Shown here piece by piece: positions 42,777 to 54,157 of a DNA stretch of 64,000 bases. The translations under genes were made by a program, and so were the position numbers. The stretch is taken from positions 1-64,000 of the forward strand of contig NZ_BMMF01000012.1 in the NCBI RefSeq assembly GCF_014645695.1, in the 5' to 3' direction. This DNA is from Salinarimonas ramus. Its GTDB lineage: Bacteria; Pseudomonadota; Alphaproteobacteria; Rhizobiales; Beijerinckiaceae. Positions within the stretch are counted from its first letter, which is position 1. Each line of letters begins with the position of its first letter. A model generated the notes under the pieces. It saw nothing but the letters and a program-made list of their open reading frames with translations. It was not told where the DNA came from and did no database searches.

Positions 42777-44759
42777 ATGGCTTCCCCCGATAGCGCCAGC
42801 CTCGAGTCCGCCGCGCGTCGCAGCGAGCGCGCCGCCTCGCCGATCCGCGGCATCCTCGCCGGCCGGCGCGGTCGCGTGCGCCTCGCGCTCCTCGCCTTCG
42901 CCCTCGTCGGCCTCGGAGCCGGGCTTGTCGCACCGCTCGTCGGTGCGCCCGATGCCGTCGCCCGCGCGGCCTACTTCCTCGCGACCGTTCCCGTCCTCGC
43001 GGCGCTCCTCGTCGAGATCGTGACGAGCCTGCGGCGCGGCGACGTCGGGCTCGACATCGTGGCCGCGCTCGCCATGGGCGGCGCGCTCGCCCTCGGCGAG
43101 CCCCTCGCCGGCGCGGTCGTCGCCGTGATGTATGCCGGCGGGCAATTCCTCGAAGCCTATGCCGAGGGGAGGGCGGGGCGGCGGATGACGGCGCTTCTCG
43201 CCCGCGCCCCGCGCTCGGCCCTGCGTCACGAGGCGGGCGGCCTCGCCGAGGTGCCGCTCGAGGCTTTGCGCCCGGGCGATCGCCTCTTCGTGCGCAAGGG
43301 CGACGTCGTGCCGGTGGACGGGCGCGTGGCGCCGGACGCGGTGGCGCTCCTCGACACCTCCGCGCTCACCGGCGAGCCGCTGCCCGTGCGGCGCGAGGCC
43401 GGCGAGACGGTGCTCAGCGGCACGACCAATCTCGGTGAAGCCTTCGATCTCCTGGCTGAGCGCTCCGCGCGCGAGAGCACCTTCGCCGGCATCGTGCGTC
43501 TCGTCGAGGCGGCGCGGGCGGAGAAGGCGCCCATGGCGCGGCTCGCGGATCGCTGGGCGATGCTTTTTCTCGGCCTCACGCTGGCCATCGCCGGGGCCGC
43601 CTGGCTCGCGAGCGGGGACCCCGTTCGCGCGCTCGCCGTGCTCGTCGTGGCGACGCCGTGCCCGCTGATCCTCGCCGTCCCCGTCGCCATCGTGTCGGGC
43701 CTCTCGCGGGCGGCCGAGGTCGGCGTCCTGGTGAAGGGCGGCGGCGCGCTGGAGCGGCTCGCGGCGGCCCGCGTCCTCGTCCTCGACAAGACCGGCACGC
43801 TCACCGCGGGCATGCCGGTCCTGCGCCGTATTCATCTCGCCGACGCCTCCGGCAACGAGGACGCCGCCGCCGAGACGCTTCGCCTCGCCGCCTCGCTGGA
43901 GCAGGCGTCGAACCACGTGGCGGCGCGCGCCCTCGTCGCGGCGGCGCAGGCGCGCGGGCTCGCGCTCTCCACCCCGCGCGATGTCGTCGAGCATGCGGGC
44001 GACGGCCTTCAGGGCGTGGTCGACGGCCGTGCCGTGGCGGTCGCCGGGGCGCCGGCGCGTCCCGGCGATCCGCCGGGGGCGGTGCGGGTGCGCATCGCCC
44101 TCGACGGGGCGGACGCCGCCGAGCTCGTCCTCGCCGATCCCCTGCGCCCGGGCGTCGCGCGGCTCCTGCAGCGCCTGCGCGCGGAAGGCTTCGATCGGCT
44201 CGTCCTCGCCACCGGCGACCGTGCGGCCGTCGCCGCCGCCCTCGTCGCCGACCTGCCCATCGACGTCGTCGAGGCCGAATGCACGCCGGCACGCAAGGTG
44301 GCGATCGTCGGGCGCGAGCGCGCCTTCGGACCCGTCGTCATGCTGGGAGACGGCGTCAACGACGCGCCCGCCCTCGCCTCCGCCGACGTGGGCATCTCCA
44401 TGGGCGCGCGCGGTGCGGCGGCCTCCGCGGAGGCGGCGGACGCGGTCGTCCTCGTCGACCGGCTCGAGCCCGTCGCCGACGCGCGCGCCATCGCCGTGCG
44501 GGCGCGCACGATCGCGCTGCAGAGCGTGGCGCTCGGCAGCGGCCTCTCGCTCGCCGGGATGATCGCGGCGGCCTTCGGCTACCTGACACCGGTGGAAGGC
44601 GCGCTCCTGCAGGAAGCCATCGACGTCGCGGCGATCCTCAATGCGCTGCGCGCCCTCGCGCCGCCGGCCGGCCTGCGCCGCGGTCGGGCCGAGCCCCTCG
44701 ACGCGCCGGAGGCGCCGGGCCTATCCTCGGACGGGAGCCGGGCCGGCACGGCGGCGTGA
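42777..44759 (+). CDS. P1B-like heavy-metal ATPase with TPC motif
   Basis: The 660-residue protein has the P-type ATPase core: TGEP in the actuator domain, DKTGT with phosphorylated Asp337, and GDGVNDAPAL. The membrane metal-site motif is TPCPL with Cys295, not the CPC or SPC of well-studied groups. The ATP-site His-Pro pair is replaced by ASNHVA, so the Pro is missing. There is no N-terminal HMA metal-binding domain. The transported ion therefore cannot be named. The gene stands between degP and a phosphotransferase gene and starts 17 bp before the latter. Confidence 0.82.
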   Translation: MASPDSASLESAARRSERAASPIRGILAGRRGRVRLALLAFALVGLGAGLVAPLVGAPDAVARAAYFLATVPVLAALLVEIVTSLRRGDVGLDIVAALAMGGALALGEPLAGAVVAVMYAGGQFLEAYAEGRAGRRMTALLARAPRSALRHEAGGLAEVPLEALRPGDRLFVRKGDVVPVDGRVAPDAVALLDTSALTGEPLPVRREAGETVLSGTTNLGEAFDLLAERSARESTFAGIVRLVEAARAEKAPMARLADRWAMLFLGLTLAIAGAAWLASGDPVRALAVLVVATPCPLILAVPVAIVSGLSRAAEVGVLVKGGGALERLAAARVLVLDKTGTLTAGMPVLRRIHLADASGNEDAAAETLRLAASLEQASNHVAARALVAAAQARGLALSTPRDVVEHAGDGLQGVVDGRAVAVAGAPARPGDPPGAVRVRIALDGADAAELVLADPLRPGVARLLQRLRAEGFDRLVLATGDRAAVAAALVADLPIDVVEAECTPARKVAIVGRERAFGPVVMLGDGVNDAPALASADVGISMGARGAAASAEAADAVVLVDRLEPVADARAIAVRARTIALQSVALGSGLSLAGMIAAAFGYLTPVEGALLQEAIDVAAILNALRALAPPAGLRRGRAEPLDAPEAPGLSSDGSRAGTAA

Positions 44760-44776
44760 GGAGCGGGGCACGAGCA

Positions 44777-45850
44777 GTGAGCGAGACCAGCGACGGGCAG
44801 GAGATCGCCGAGGGTGCGCTCGCGCTCGATCCGGCGCGGATCGAGGCGCATCTCGCCCGCGAGATCCCGGGATTCGGTCGGCTGACGCGGCTCGCGCCAC
44901 TCGCGGGCGGGCAGTCGAACCCGACCTTCCTCGTGGAGGCGACGGGCGGGCGTTTCGTCCTGCGCCGCAAGCCGCCGGGCGTGCTCCTGAAGGGCGCGCA
45001 CGCGGTGGATCGCGAGTTCCGCGTGATGTCCGCGCTCGCCGGCTCGCCCGTGCCGGTACCTGCGATGCGCTGCCTGTGCACGGACGAGACCGTCGCCGGC
45101 AATATGTTCTACGTCATGGACCACGTGGATGGCCGCATATTCCACGATCCGCGCCTGCCGGGCGTCGCGCGGGAGGAGCGCTCACGCGTCTACGACGCCA
45201 TGAACGCGACGCTCGCGGCTCTGCACGGGCTCGACCCCGAGGCGCTCGGCCTCTCCGACTTCGGGCGCCCGAGCGGCTATTTCGCCCGACAGACCCGGCG
45301 TTGGATCGAGAATTACCGCGCCAGCGAGACCGAGCCGCGCCCGCTGCTGGAGGAGGTGATCGCCTGGCTCGAGGCGCAGCCCGCGCCAGACGACGCGAAG
45401 GCCACGCTCGTCCACGGCGATTTCCGGCTCGACAACATGATCTTCGCCCCGCACGAGCCGCGCGTGGTCGCGCTGATCGACTGGGAGCTGTCGACGCTCG
45501 GCCACCCGCTGGCGGATATCGCCTACCAGCTCTCGCAATGGCGGCTGCCGGCGGAGGGCGCGGCCTTCGCCGGGCTCGGCGGCGTCGATCGCCACACGGC
45601 AGGCCTGCCGAGCGACGAGGCCTATCTCGAAGCCTACATGCGCCGACGCGGCCTCGGCGCCCTGCCGCATTGGCGCTTCGCGGTGGTGTTCTCGCTCTTT
45701 CGCTTGGCGGCGATCCTGCAGGGCGTGCTCCGCCGCGCCCGCGACGGCAACGCTCCCAACCGCGAGCGCGGCATCGCCATGGGCGAGAGCATCCCGGTCC
45801 TGGAGCGGCTGGCTGCCCGAGAGATTTCCGAAGGGACCGCCCGCGGCTAG
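44777..45850 (+). CDS. Phosphotransferase family protein (APH / ACAD10-like)
   Basis: The protein is 357 residues from a GTG start. It has an aminoglycoside-phosphotransferase-type kinase fold: LAGGQSNPTFLVEATGGRFV, RRKPPG and the catalytic loop LVHGDFRLDNMIF, followed by VALIDWELSTLGHPLADIAY (DxD metal site). This matches proteins related to the N-terminal kinase of human ACAD10/11, which phosphorylates 4-hydroxy acids for degradation. No acyl-CoA dehydrogenase lies next to it, so the substrate remains inferred. Confidence 0.85.
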   Translation: MSETSDGQEIAEGALALDPARIEAHLAREIPGFGRLTRLAPLAGGQSNPTFLVEATGGRFVLRRKPPGVLLKGAHAVDREFRVMSALAGSPVPVPAMRCLCTDETVAGNMFYVMDHVDGRIFHDPRLPGVAREERSRVYDAMNATLAALHGLDPEALGLSDFGRPSGYFARQTRRWIENYRASETEPRPLLEEVIAWLEAQPAPDDAKATLVHGDFRLDNMIFAPHEPRVVALIDWELSTLGHPLADIAYQLSQWRLPAEGAAFAGLGGVDRHTAGLPSDEAYLEAYMRRRGLGALPHWRFAVVFSLFRLAAILQGVLRRARDGNAPNRERGIAMGESIPVLERLAAREISEGTARG

Positions 45851-45865
45851 CCGCCGGCGCCCTCC

Positions 45866-46150
45866 TCAGCGCGGACGCGGCGGCGGCAGCGTGCGCTCCA
45901 TGAAGTGCAGGCCGGGGAGGGTGATGCGCATGCCCTGCACGACGACGACCTTGTGCGGCGCGACCTCGCGCTCCTGTGCTCGCTCGCGCGCACGCTCCGG
46001 CCGCGAGGGATCGATGCGCAGCCGCGGCGATCGCGGCGTGCGCTGGCCGATCACCGGGCGCTCGCCTGCGATCGGGCGCTCACCGACGACAGGACGCTTC
46101 GCGGCCCCGCGGACCGGGCTCGTCATCTCGCTGTCAAGCATGCTCGCCAT
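45866..46150 (-). CDS. Small basic hypothetical protein
   Basis: This minus-strand frame would give a 94-residue protein from the ATG at 46150 (MASMLDSEMTSPVRGAAKRP) with a repeated RP-V-x-GERP-type stretch (KRPVVGERPIAGERPVIGQR). The C-terminus is VVQGMRITLPGLHFMERTLP. No homologous family is known to me. It lies convergent to the phosphotransferase gene, with 15 bp between the ends. It could be a real small gene or a chance frame in GC-rich DNA. Confidence 0.4.
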   Translation of the reverse strand: MASMLDSEMTSPVRGAAKRPVVGERPIAGERPVIGQRTPRSPRLRIDPSRPERARERAQEREVAPHKVVVVQGMRITLPGLHFMERTLPPPRPR

Positions 46151-46275
46151 CCTCCGTACGATCGCGCGGCGTGCGCGCTGTTCCGGCATCCGGGGGAACG
46201 CTACTGCAAGGGTCAGGATAACGACCGAGATCGGCCCGAGCGGGTGCGCAGCGGCATTTTCTCCCGTTATGCTCG

Positions 46276-46284
46276 TTATCCACA
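46276..46284 (+). other. Perfect DnaA-box sequence upstream of glgA
   Basis: TTATCCACA matches the strict DnaA box consensus TTAT(C/A)CACA. It lies 131 bp upstream of glgA in an AT-enriched patch with a nearby CGTTATGCTCGTTAT repeat. A single box is not an origin. It could titrate DnaA, regulate a gene, or be chance. Confidence 0.35.
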
Positions 46285-46414
46285 CCCTGGGGAAAAGTCG
46301 TATGGCGCAGCCGCGAAACCGCACAGCTTCCGCAGCATGCGGCGTCGGGACGATAGCGCCCCCTCGCGCGTTGCAGTACCGTTGGAGTGCGTTCGGGGAT
46401 CTGGGGATGGCACG

Positions 46415-47947
46415 ATGAGCACCGTACCGGCGCGGATGGCGGCGGCGAAGGCGGGTGAGCCGGAGGGCGGCCCCGGTCGGGTTCGCGTCTCGGCGGAGCG
46501 CGGACGCGTGCCCGCGAAGGCCCGCGCCGTCCCGCGGGTGCTGTTCGTCACGCCGGAGATGACGGGCTTCGTCAAGGCCGGCGGCCTCGGCGAGGTCTCG
46601 GCCGCCCTGCCGCGGGCCATGCGCGGCGCCATCGACGCGCGCGTGCTCATCCCCGGCTATCGCGAGATCCTCGCGGCCCATCCCGAGATCCGCGTCGTCG
46701 CGCGTCTGCCCGCCCATCGCGGCGTGCCGGCTTGCGCGCTGGGCGAGCTCGTCACGCCCGACGGGCTGATCGTCTACGTCGTCCTCTCGCCCGAGCTCTA
46801 CGACCGCGAGGGCTCGCCCTACGGCGACGAGACCGGCACCGATTGGCGCGACAACGACGTGCGCTTCGCGCGCCTCGGCCTCGCCGCCGTGGAGATCGCG
46901 CGCGGCGCCGGCGCGCCGGGCTGGCGGCCGGACCTCATGCACCTGAACGATTGGCCCACGGGCCTCGCCGCGGCCTACGCCCAATGGGAGGGCGTGCGCG
47001 TCCCCTCGGTAATAACAATCCACAACCTCGCCTACCAGGGCCTGTTCTCGCCGGCGCGCATGGAGCGGCTCGGCGTGCCGAAGGAAGCCTTCGTCCTCGA
47101 CGGCGTCGAGTTCCACGGCAAGCTCTCCTTCCTCAAGGCGGGCCTCTCCTACGCCGACCACGTCACCACCGTGTCCGCCACCTACGCGCGGGAGATCACG
47201 ACGCCGGAGCTCGGCTGCGGCCTCGACGGGCTCCTGCGGCTGCGCGCCGAGCAGCGCCGGCTGACCGGCATCGTCAACGGCATCGACGCGAGCTGGGACC
47301 CGCAGAGCGACCCGCATCTCGAGCGGCCCTTCGCGCTCAACGCCTGGGAGGGCAAGGAGGCGAACGCCGCCGCCGTGCGCGCGGCCTTCGGCCTCTCGTC
47401 GGGCGGCGGGCCGCTCTTCGCGGTGATCGCCCGGCTCGTCCACCAGAAAGGCATCGATCTCGCCATCGACGCCGCCGAGACCATCGTCGCCGAGGGCGGG
47501 CAGATCGTGGTCACCGGGCGCGGGGAGGGGCGCTTCGAGAGCGAGCTGCGCGCGCTCGCGCGCCGCCATCCCGGCATGGTCGGCGTCGACATCGGCTTCG
47601 AGGAGGCGCAGGCGCGGCGCATGTATGCGGGCTCGGACTTCCTGCTGATGCCGTCGCGGTTCGAGCCCTGCGGCCTCTCGCAGATGTACGCCCAGGCCTT
47701 CGCGTCGCTTCCCATCGCGCACCGCACCGGCGGCCTCGCGGACACGATCGACGACGGCGTCACCGGCTTCCTGTTCGATCGCCCGAGCCTGCCCGCCTTC
47801 CTCGACGCCATCCGCCGCGCGCTCGACGCCTTCCGCGCCGGCTCGCGCCTCCACTCCATGCGCCGCGCGGCGATGACGAGGCCGATGGGCTGGGACGGGT
47901 CGGTGAGGGGGTACGAGGGGGTGTATCGGCGGGTGGGGGTGGGGTAG
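46415..47947 (+). CDS. glgA: Glycogen synthase
   Basis: GlgA adds glucose from ADP-glucose to growing glycogen. The 510-residue GT5 protein has the KAGGLGEV nucleotide-sugar motif near the N-terminus (FVKAGGLGEVSAALPRAM), HNLAYQGLF, GIVNGIDASWDP, VIARLVHQKGIDL and MPSRFEPCGLSQMYA. A 38-residue disordered leader precedes the fold. glgB, glgC and glgX are not in the window. glgP lies 1.9 kb downstream, separated by two GST genes. Confidence 0.96.
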   Translation: MSTVPARMAAAKAGEPEGGPGRVRVSAERGRVPAKARAVPRVLFVTPEMTGFVKAGGLGEVSAALPRAMRGAIDARVLIPGYREILAAHPEIRVVARLPAHRGVPACALGELVTPDGLIVYVVLSPELYDREGSPYGDETGTDWRDNDVRFARLGLAAVEIARGAGAPGWRPDLMHLNDWPTGLAAAYAQWEGVRVPSVITIHNLAYQGLFSPARMERLGVPKEAFVLDGVEFHGKLSFLKAGLSYADHVTTVSATYAREITTPELGCGLDGLLRLRAEQRRLTGIVNGIDASWDPQSDPHLERPFALNAWEGKEANAAAVRAAFGLSSGGGPLFAVIARLVHQKGIDLAIDAAETIVAEGGQIVVTGRGEGRFESELRALARRHPGMVGVDIGFEEAQARRMYAGSDFLLMPSRFEPCGLSQMYAQAFASLPIAHRTGGLADTIDDGVTGFLFDRPSLPAFLDAIRRALDAFRAGSRLHSMRRAAMTRPMGWDGSVRGYEGVYRRVGVG

Positions 47948-48154
47948 GCGCGGCCAGGTCGGCTCCGTATCGTTCGTCCATGTGCGATGGTCGTGGCGTG
48001 TTCGGGACACTCGCCCGGTGCGTATGTCGACACACGTGCATCGCTCCTTCGTGACTTGCCCCGCACGGCGTCCTCCCCCAACTTCCGCAACGACACTCCC
48101 TGCGTCTTCGGCTCGTCGCCGGCGGCGCGCCACACGCGCTCGAAGGATCCCCCC

Positions 48155-48859
48155 ATGATCGACCTGTACTATTGGCCGACCCCGAACGGGCACAAGATCA
48201 CCATGTTCCTCGAGGAGGTGGGGACGCCTTACGAGATCAAGCCGATCGACATCGGCAAGGGCCACCAGTTCGCGCCGGACTTCCTCAAGATCGCGCCCAA
48301 CAACCGCATGCCGGCCATCGTCGATCACGAGCCCGCGGGCGGCGGGGCGCCGATCTCGGTGTTCGAATCGGGGGCGATCCTCGTCTATCTGGCGGAGAAG
48401 GAGGGGCGCTTCCTGCCGGCGGACCTGCGCGGGCGCACCGAGACGCTGCAATGGCTGTTCTGGCAGATGGGCGGCCTCGGCCCCATGGCCGGGCAGAACC
48501 ACCATTTCGGCACCTACGCGCCCGAGAAGATCCCCTACGCCATCGATCGCTACGTGAAGGAGACGAACCGGCTCTACGGCGTCCTCGACGGTCGGCTGGC
48601 GGACCGCGCCTTCATGGCGGGCGAGGAGTACACCATCGCCGACATGGCGTCCTACCCCTGGATCGTGCCCCACGAGCGCCAGGGCCAGAACCTCGACGAC
48701 TTCCCGAACCTGAAGCGCTGGTTCGAGGCCATCAAGGCGCGCCCGGCCACGGTGACGGCCTACGAGAAGGGCGAGGCGATCCGCCCATCGGGACAGAGCA
48801 TGTCGGAGGAGGACAAGAAGGTCCTGTTCGGCCAGACTGCGGCCTCGCTGAAGCGCTGA
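48155..48859 (+). CDS. yfcG: Nu-class GST / disulfide-bond oxidoreductase
   Basis: The 234-residue protein is close to E. coli YfcG: IDLYYWPTPNGHKITMFLEE, APNNRMPAIVDHEP, FESGAILVYLAEKEG and LQWLFWQMGGLGPMAGQNHH. Nu-class enzymes reduce disulfides using two bound glutathione molecules and have weak peroxidase activity. AAGGA precedes the ATG by 8 bp. It is a distant paralogue of the GST at 20529-21233 and is followed by another GST. Confidence 0.9.
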   Translation: MIDLYYWPTPNGHKITMFLEEVGTPYEIKPIDIGKGHQFAPDFLKIAPNNRMPAIVDHEPAGGGAPISVFESGAILVYLAEKEGRFLPADLRGRTETLQWLFWQMGGLGPMAGQNHHFGTYAPEKIPYAIDRYVKETNRLYGVLDGRLADRAFMAGEEYTIADMASYPWIVPHERQGQNLDDFPNLKRWFEAIKARPATVTAYEKGEAIRPSGQSMSEEDKKVLFGQTAASLKR

Positions 48860-48888
48860 CGCGCGGGTATCGGGGGAGCGGGACGACC

Positions 48889-49584
48889 ATGAGCGAGCGC
48901 GTGCTCTACGACCTGTGCGGGGCGGATCCGGACGTCCGGTTCAGCCCCTATTGCTGGCGGGCGAAGCTCGCGCTCGCGCACAAGGGCCTCTCCTACGAGG
49001 CGCGGCCCTGGCGCTTCACGGAGCGCGAGGCGCTCGCCTTCTCGGGGCAGGGGAGGGTGCCGGTCCTCGTCGACGGTGGGCGAACGGTGGCGGACAGCTT
49101 CGCCATCGCGCTCCACCTGGAAGAGGCCTATCCCGATGCGCCGAGCCTATTCCCCGGCGGGGTCGCGCTCGCGCGCTTCGTCGCGACGTGGGCCGACACG
49201 GTGCTGAATGCCGGCCTCGCGCGCATGGTCGTCGCCGACATCCTGGCTGCTCTCGGGCCGGAGGACGCGGCCTATTTCCGCGAGACCCGCGAGGCGCGCT
49301 TCGGCGGGCGGCTGGAGGAGATCCAGGCCGGCCGCGAGGAGCGCCTCGACGCCTTCCGCGCGAGCCTCGCGCCCCTGCGCACGGCGCTCGGGGAGGCGCC
49401 CTTCCTCGGCGGCGAGCGGCCGGCCTATGCCGACTATGCCGTCGCCGGCAGCTTCCAGTGGGCGCACGCGGTGAGCGCCTTCGATCCGCTTTCTCCCGAC
49501 GACGTCGTGCACGGCTGGCGGGCGCGCATGCACGAGTTGTTCGACGGGCTGCTCGATCGGGCGCCGAGGGCGGTCGCAGCGTAA
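48889..49584 (+). CDS. Glutathione S-transferase family protein
   Basis: The 231-residue protein has a GST N-domain with SPYCWRAKLALAHKGLSYEA (CPYC-like position reads SPYC) and GRVPVLVDGGRTVADSFAIA, then a C-terminal helical domain. It resembles the LigF/LigE beta-etherase-like group but lacks evidence for lignin metabolism nearby. It starts 29 bp after yfcG, so the two are probably co-transcribed. Confidence 0.82.
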   Translation: MSERVLYDLCGADPDVRFSPYCWRAKLALAHKGLSYEARPWRFTEREALAFSGQGRVPVLVDGGRTVADSFAIALHLEEAYPDAPSLFPGGVALARFVATWADTVLNAGLARMVVADILAALGPEDAAYFRETREARFGGRLEEIQAGREERLDAFRASLAPLRTALGEAPFLGGERPAYADYAVAGSFQWAHAVSAFDPLSPDDVVHGWRARMHELFDGLLDRAPRAVAA

Positions 49585-49872
49585 TCCACAGATTCCACGT
49601 GGATGATTTTGCGAAACGATTCAAAAGAACCGCCACCGAAGCGCTGACCAAAGCCGGAAAAGGCGCACACGGCCTCGGTTGCGGGTTTGACAAGAGCGCC
49701 GACCGCTGGTCTTTTCGGCGCCGCGAGGGGGCACCCGGCCGACCTGTCGGCGTGCGACGAACCGCGTCACCCCTACGCCCCGATTCCGCCACCCGCGCGG
49801 CTATCGAGGGCGCGATCCGAGTGAACGGGGTCCGCGCCCGCAGGCGCGCGGCACGAGCCTGCAAGAGGGACG

Positions 49873-52548
<2,676 letters not shown>

Positions 52549-52584
52549 GAGTCGCGCGACCGACATACGCGCTGGACAAGCAGA

Positions 52585-52617
52585 GCGACGCGGGGCACCA
52601 TCCCCGCGTCGCTTTTT
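52585..52617 (+). terminator. Intrinsic terminator after glgP
   Basis: A perfect 11-bp stem, GCGACGCGGGG with CCCCGCGTCGC, closes a 6-nt loop (CACCAT) and is followed by TTTTT at 52613-52617. It separates glgP from the TerD-vWA gene, which starts 22 bp later. Confidence 0.92.
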
Positions 52618-52638
52618 CGTGATCGGGAGAGTCGCGCG

Positions 52639-53979
52639 GTGACGGGCACGCTGCAGAAGGGTGCGAACGCCTCTCTCGCCGGGTCGACGGCGAGCGTGCG
52701 CATCCGCTGGCGTGCCGGCGCGCTTCCCGACATCGACGTCTGCGCCTTCCTCCTCGCGGCGAACGGCCGGGTCCGCGGCGATGCGGACATGGTGTTCTAC
52801 GGCCAGCCGCGGCCCGGCCGCGGGCACGTCCGGCAGGCGGCGCTGGCGGAGGCGGTCGGGGATGCTCGGGAGACGTCGTTCGACGTCGATCTCGGCACGA
52901 TCGAGGCCGAAATCGTCCGCATCGCCTTCACAGCCGTGGTGCCCGCGGAAGCGCCGGGGACGGCGCGCCTGCGGGATCTCGCCCGCCTGGAGGCGATCGT
53001 CGAGGCGGGCGGCGCGACGCACGTCTACGCCGTCGACCTGCCGGGCTCGTCGGAGGCCGCGATGACGCTCGTCGAGCTCTACCGCCGCGACGGCGCCTGG
53101 AAGGTGCGGGCGGTGGGGCAAGGTTTCGACGGCGGCCTGAAGCCGCTCGCCGAAAGCTACGGGGTCGAGGTGGGGGACGCGCCCGCCCCTTCCGCGCCCG
53201 CCACCTCCGCATCTCCCTCGACCCGCGTGGTCGACCTGCGCAAGCGCTTGGTCGATCTCGCCGAGCGTGACGAGGCGCTGGCGCGCTCCGCCGAGACGGC
53301 GCTCGTCAGCCTGGAGAAGCGCGGCGTCGCCGGGCTGCGGGGCAAGGTCGCCCTCGTCCTCGACATATCCGGGTCCATGCGCGACATGTTCAAGGACGGG
53401 CGGGTCGGCTCGCTCGTGCGGCGTGCCCTCGCCACGGGCCTGTCCATCGACGACGACGGGCGCATCGACGTCTTCCTCTTCGGCGTGAACGCGCACGCGT
53501 TCGGGCCGGTCGACGAGCGCAGCTACCGGCTGTTTCCCGAGGAATGCCAGCGGCGCTTCGGCTTCGAGCCCGGTACCAAGTACGGCGAGGCGATCGAGCG
53601 CGTGCGCGCCTTCTACCGCCCGGACTTCGGCGACGGGCTGCCGATATACGTGATCTTCGTCACCGACGGCGGTACGCAGGACGTCCGCAAGTCGAAGGAC
53701 GCGATCACGGCCGCGGCGGCGGAGCCGATCTTCTGGCAGTTCGTCGCCATCGGCGAGCACGAGGGCAAGGCGCCCGCGAAGATCGGGCGCACGCTCCCGC
53801 GCGGCTTCGACTTCCTCGCCATGCTCGACACGATGCCCGGCCGCGTCGTCGACAATGCCGGCTTCTTCGCCGTCCCAGACCCCGCGGCGCCGAGCGATGC
53901 CGAGCTCTACGACCTGATGTTCGAGGAATTCCCGAGTTGGCTCGGCGCCGCCCGGAGCGCCGGGGTCCTGCGGCAATAA
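52639..53979 (+). CDS. TerD-type domain fused to a TerF-like vWA domain
   Basis: The protein is 446 residues from a GTG start. The N-terminal 175 residues form a TerD/stress domain, a calcium-binding beta sandwich (DIDVCAFLLAANGRVRGDAD, and LVELYRRDGAWKVRAVGQGF). After a Pro/Ala linker comes a von Willebrand A domain with an intact MIDAS: Asp242-Ile-Ser-Gly-Ser and TDGGTQD. Tellurite-resistance-type clusters combine such proteins in membrane-linked stress responses. Here no other ter genes are near, so it may work alone. The upstream terminator means it has its own promoter. Confidence 0.82.
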   Translation: MTGTLQKGANASLAGSTASVRIRWRAGALPDIDVCAFLLAANGRVRGDADMVFYGQPRPGRGHVRQAALAEAVGDARETSFDVDLGTIEAEIVRIAFTAVVPAEAPGTARLRDLARLEAIVEAGGATHVYAVDLPGSSEAAMTLVELYRRDGAWKVRAVGQGFDGGLKPLAESYGVEVGDAPAPSAPATSASPSTRVVDLRKRLVDLAERDEALARSAETALVSLEKRGVAGLRGKVALVLDISGSMRDMFKDGRVGSLVRRALATGLSIDDDGRIDVFLFGVNAHAFGPVDERSYRLFPEECQRRFGFEPGTKYGEAIERVRAFYRPDFGDGLPIYVIFVTDGGTQDVRKSKDAITAAAAEPIFWQFVAIGEHEGKAPAKIGRTLPRGFDFLAMLDTMPGRVVDNAGFFAVPDPAAPSDAELYDLMFEEFPSWLGAARSAGVLRQ

Positions 53980-54115
53980 TTCCCGTCCACGGGCGGGAAA
54001 GAAAGCGGGCATTGCCGAGTTATGTGCCGGCGTGCTCGCCGCTACGGTGGAGGTCGCGGTGGGCGAGTCGCAGGACGGGGCGCTGGTGGCGGTCGGCTTC
54101 GAGCCGCACGAGGAA

Positions 54116-54151
54116 CTCGGCAAGGTACTCGGCAAGGTATTCGGCAAGGCA
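54116..54151. repeat. Three tandem 12-bp units before the HWE kinase gene
   Basis: CTCGGCAAGGTA occurs at 54116 and 54128, and TTCGGCAAGGCA at 54140, directly ahead of the proposed kinase ATG at 54158. The units keep the reading frame (coding LGKV repeats if translation starts upstream). They could be an operator array or a variable-number repeat that tunes translation. Confidence 0.75.
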
Positions 54152-54157
54152 CAGGGG

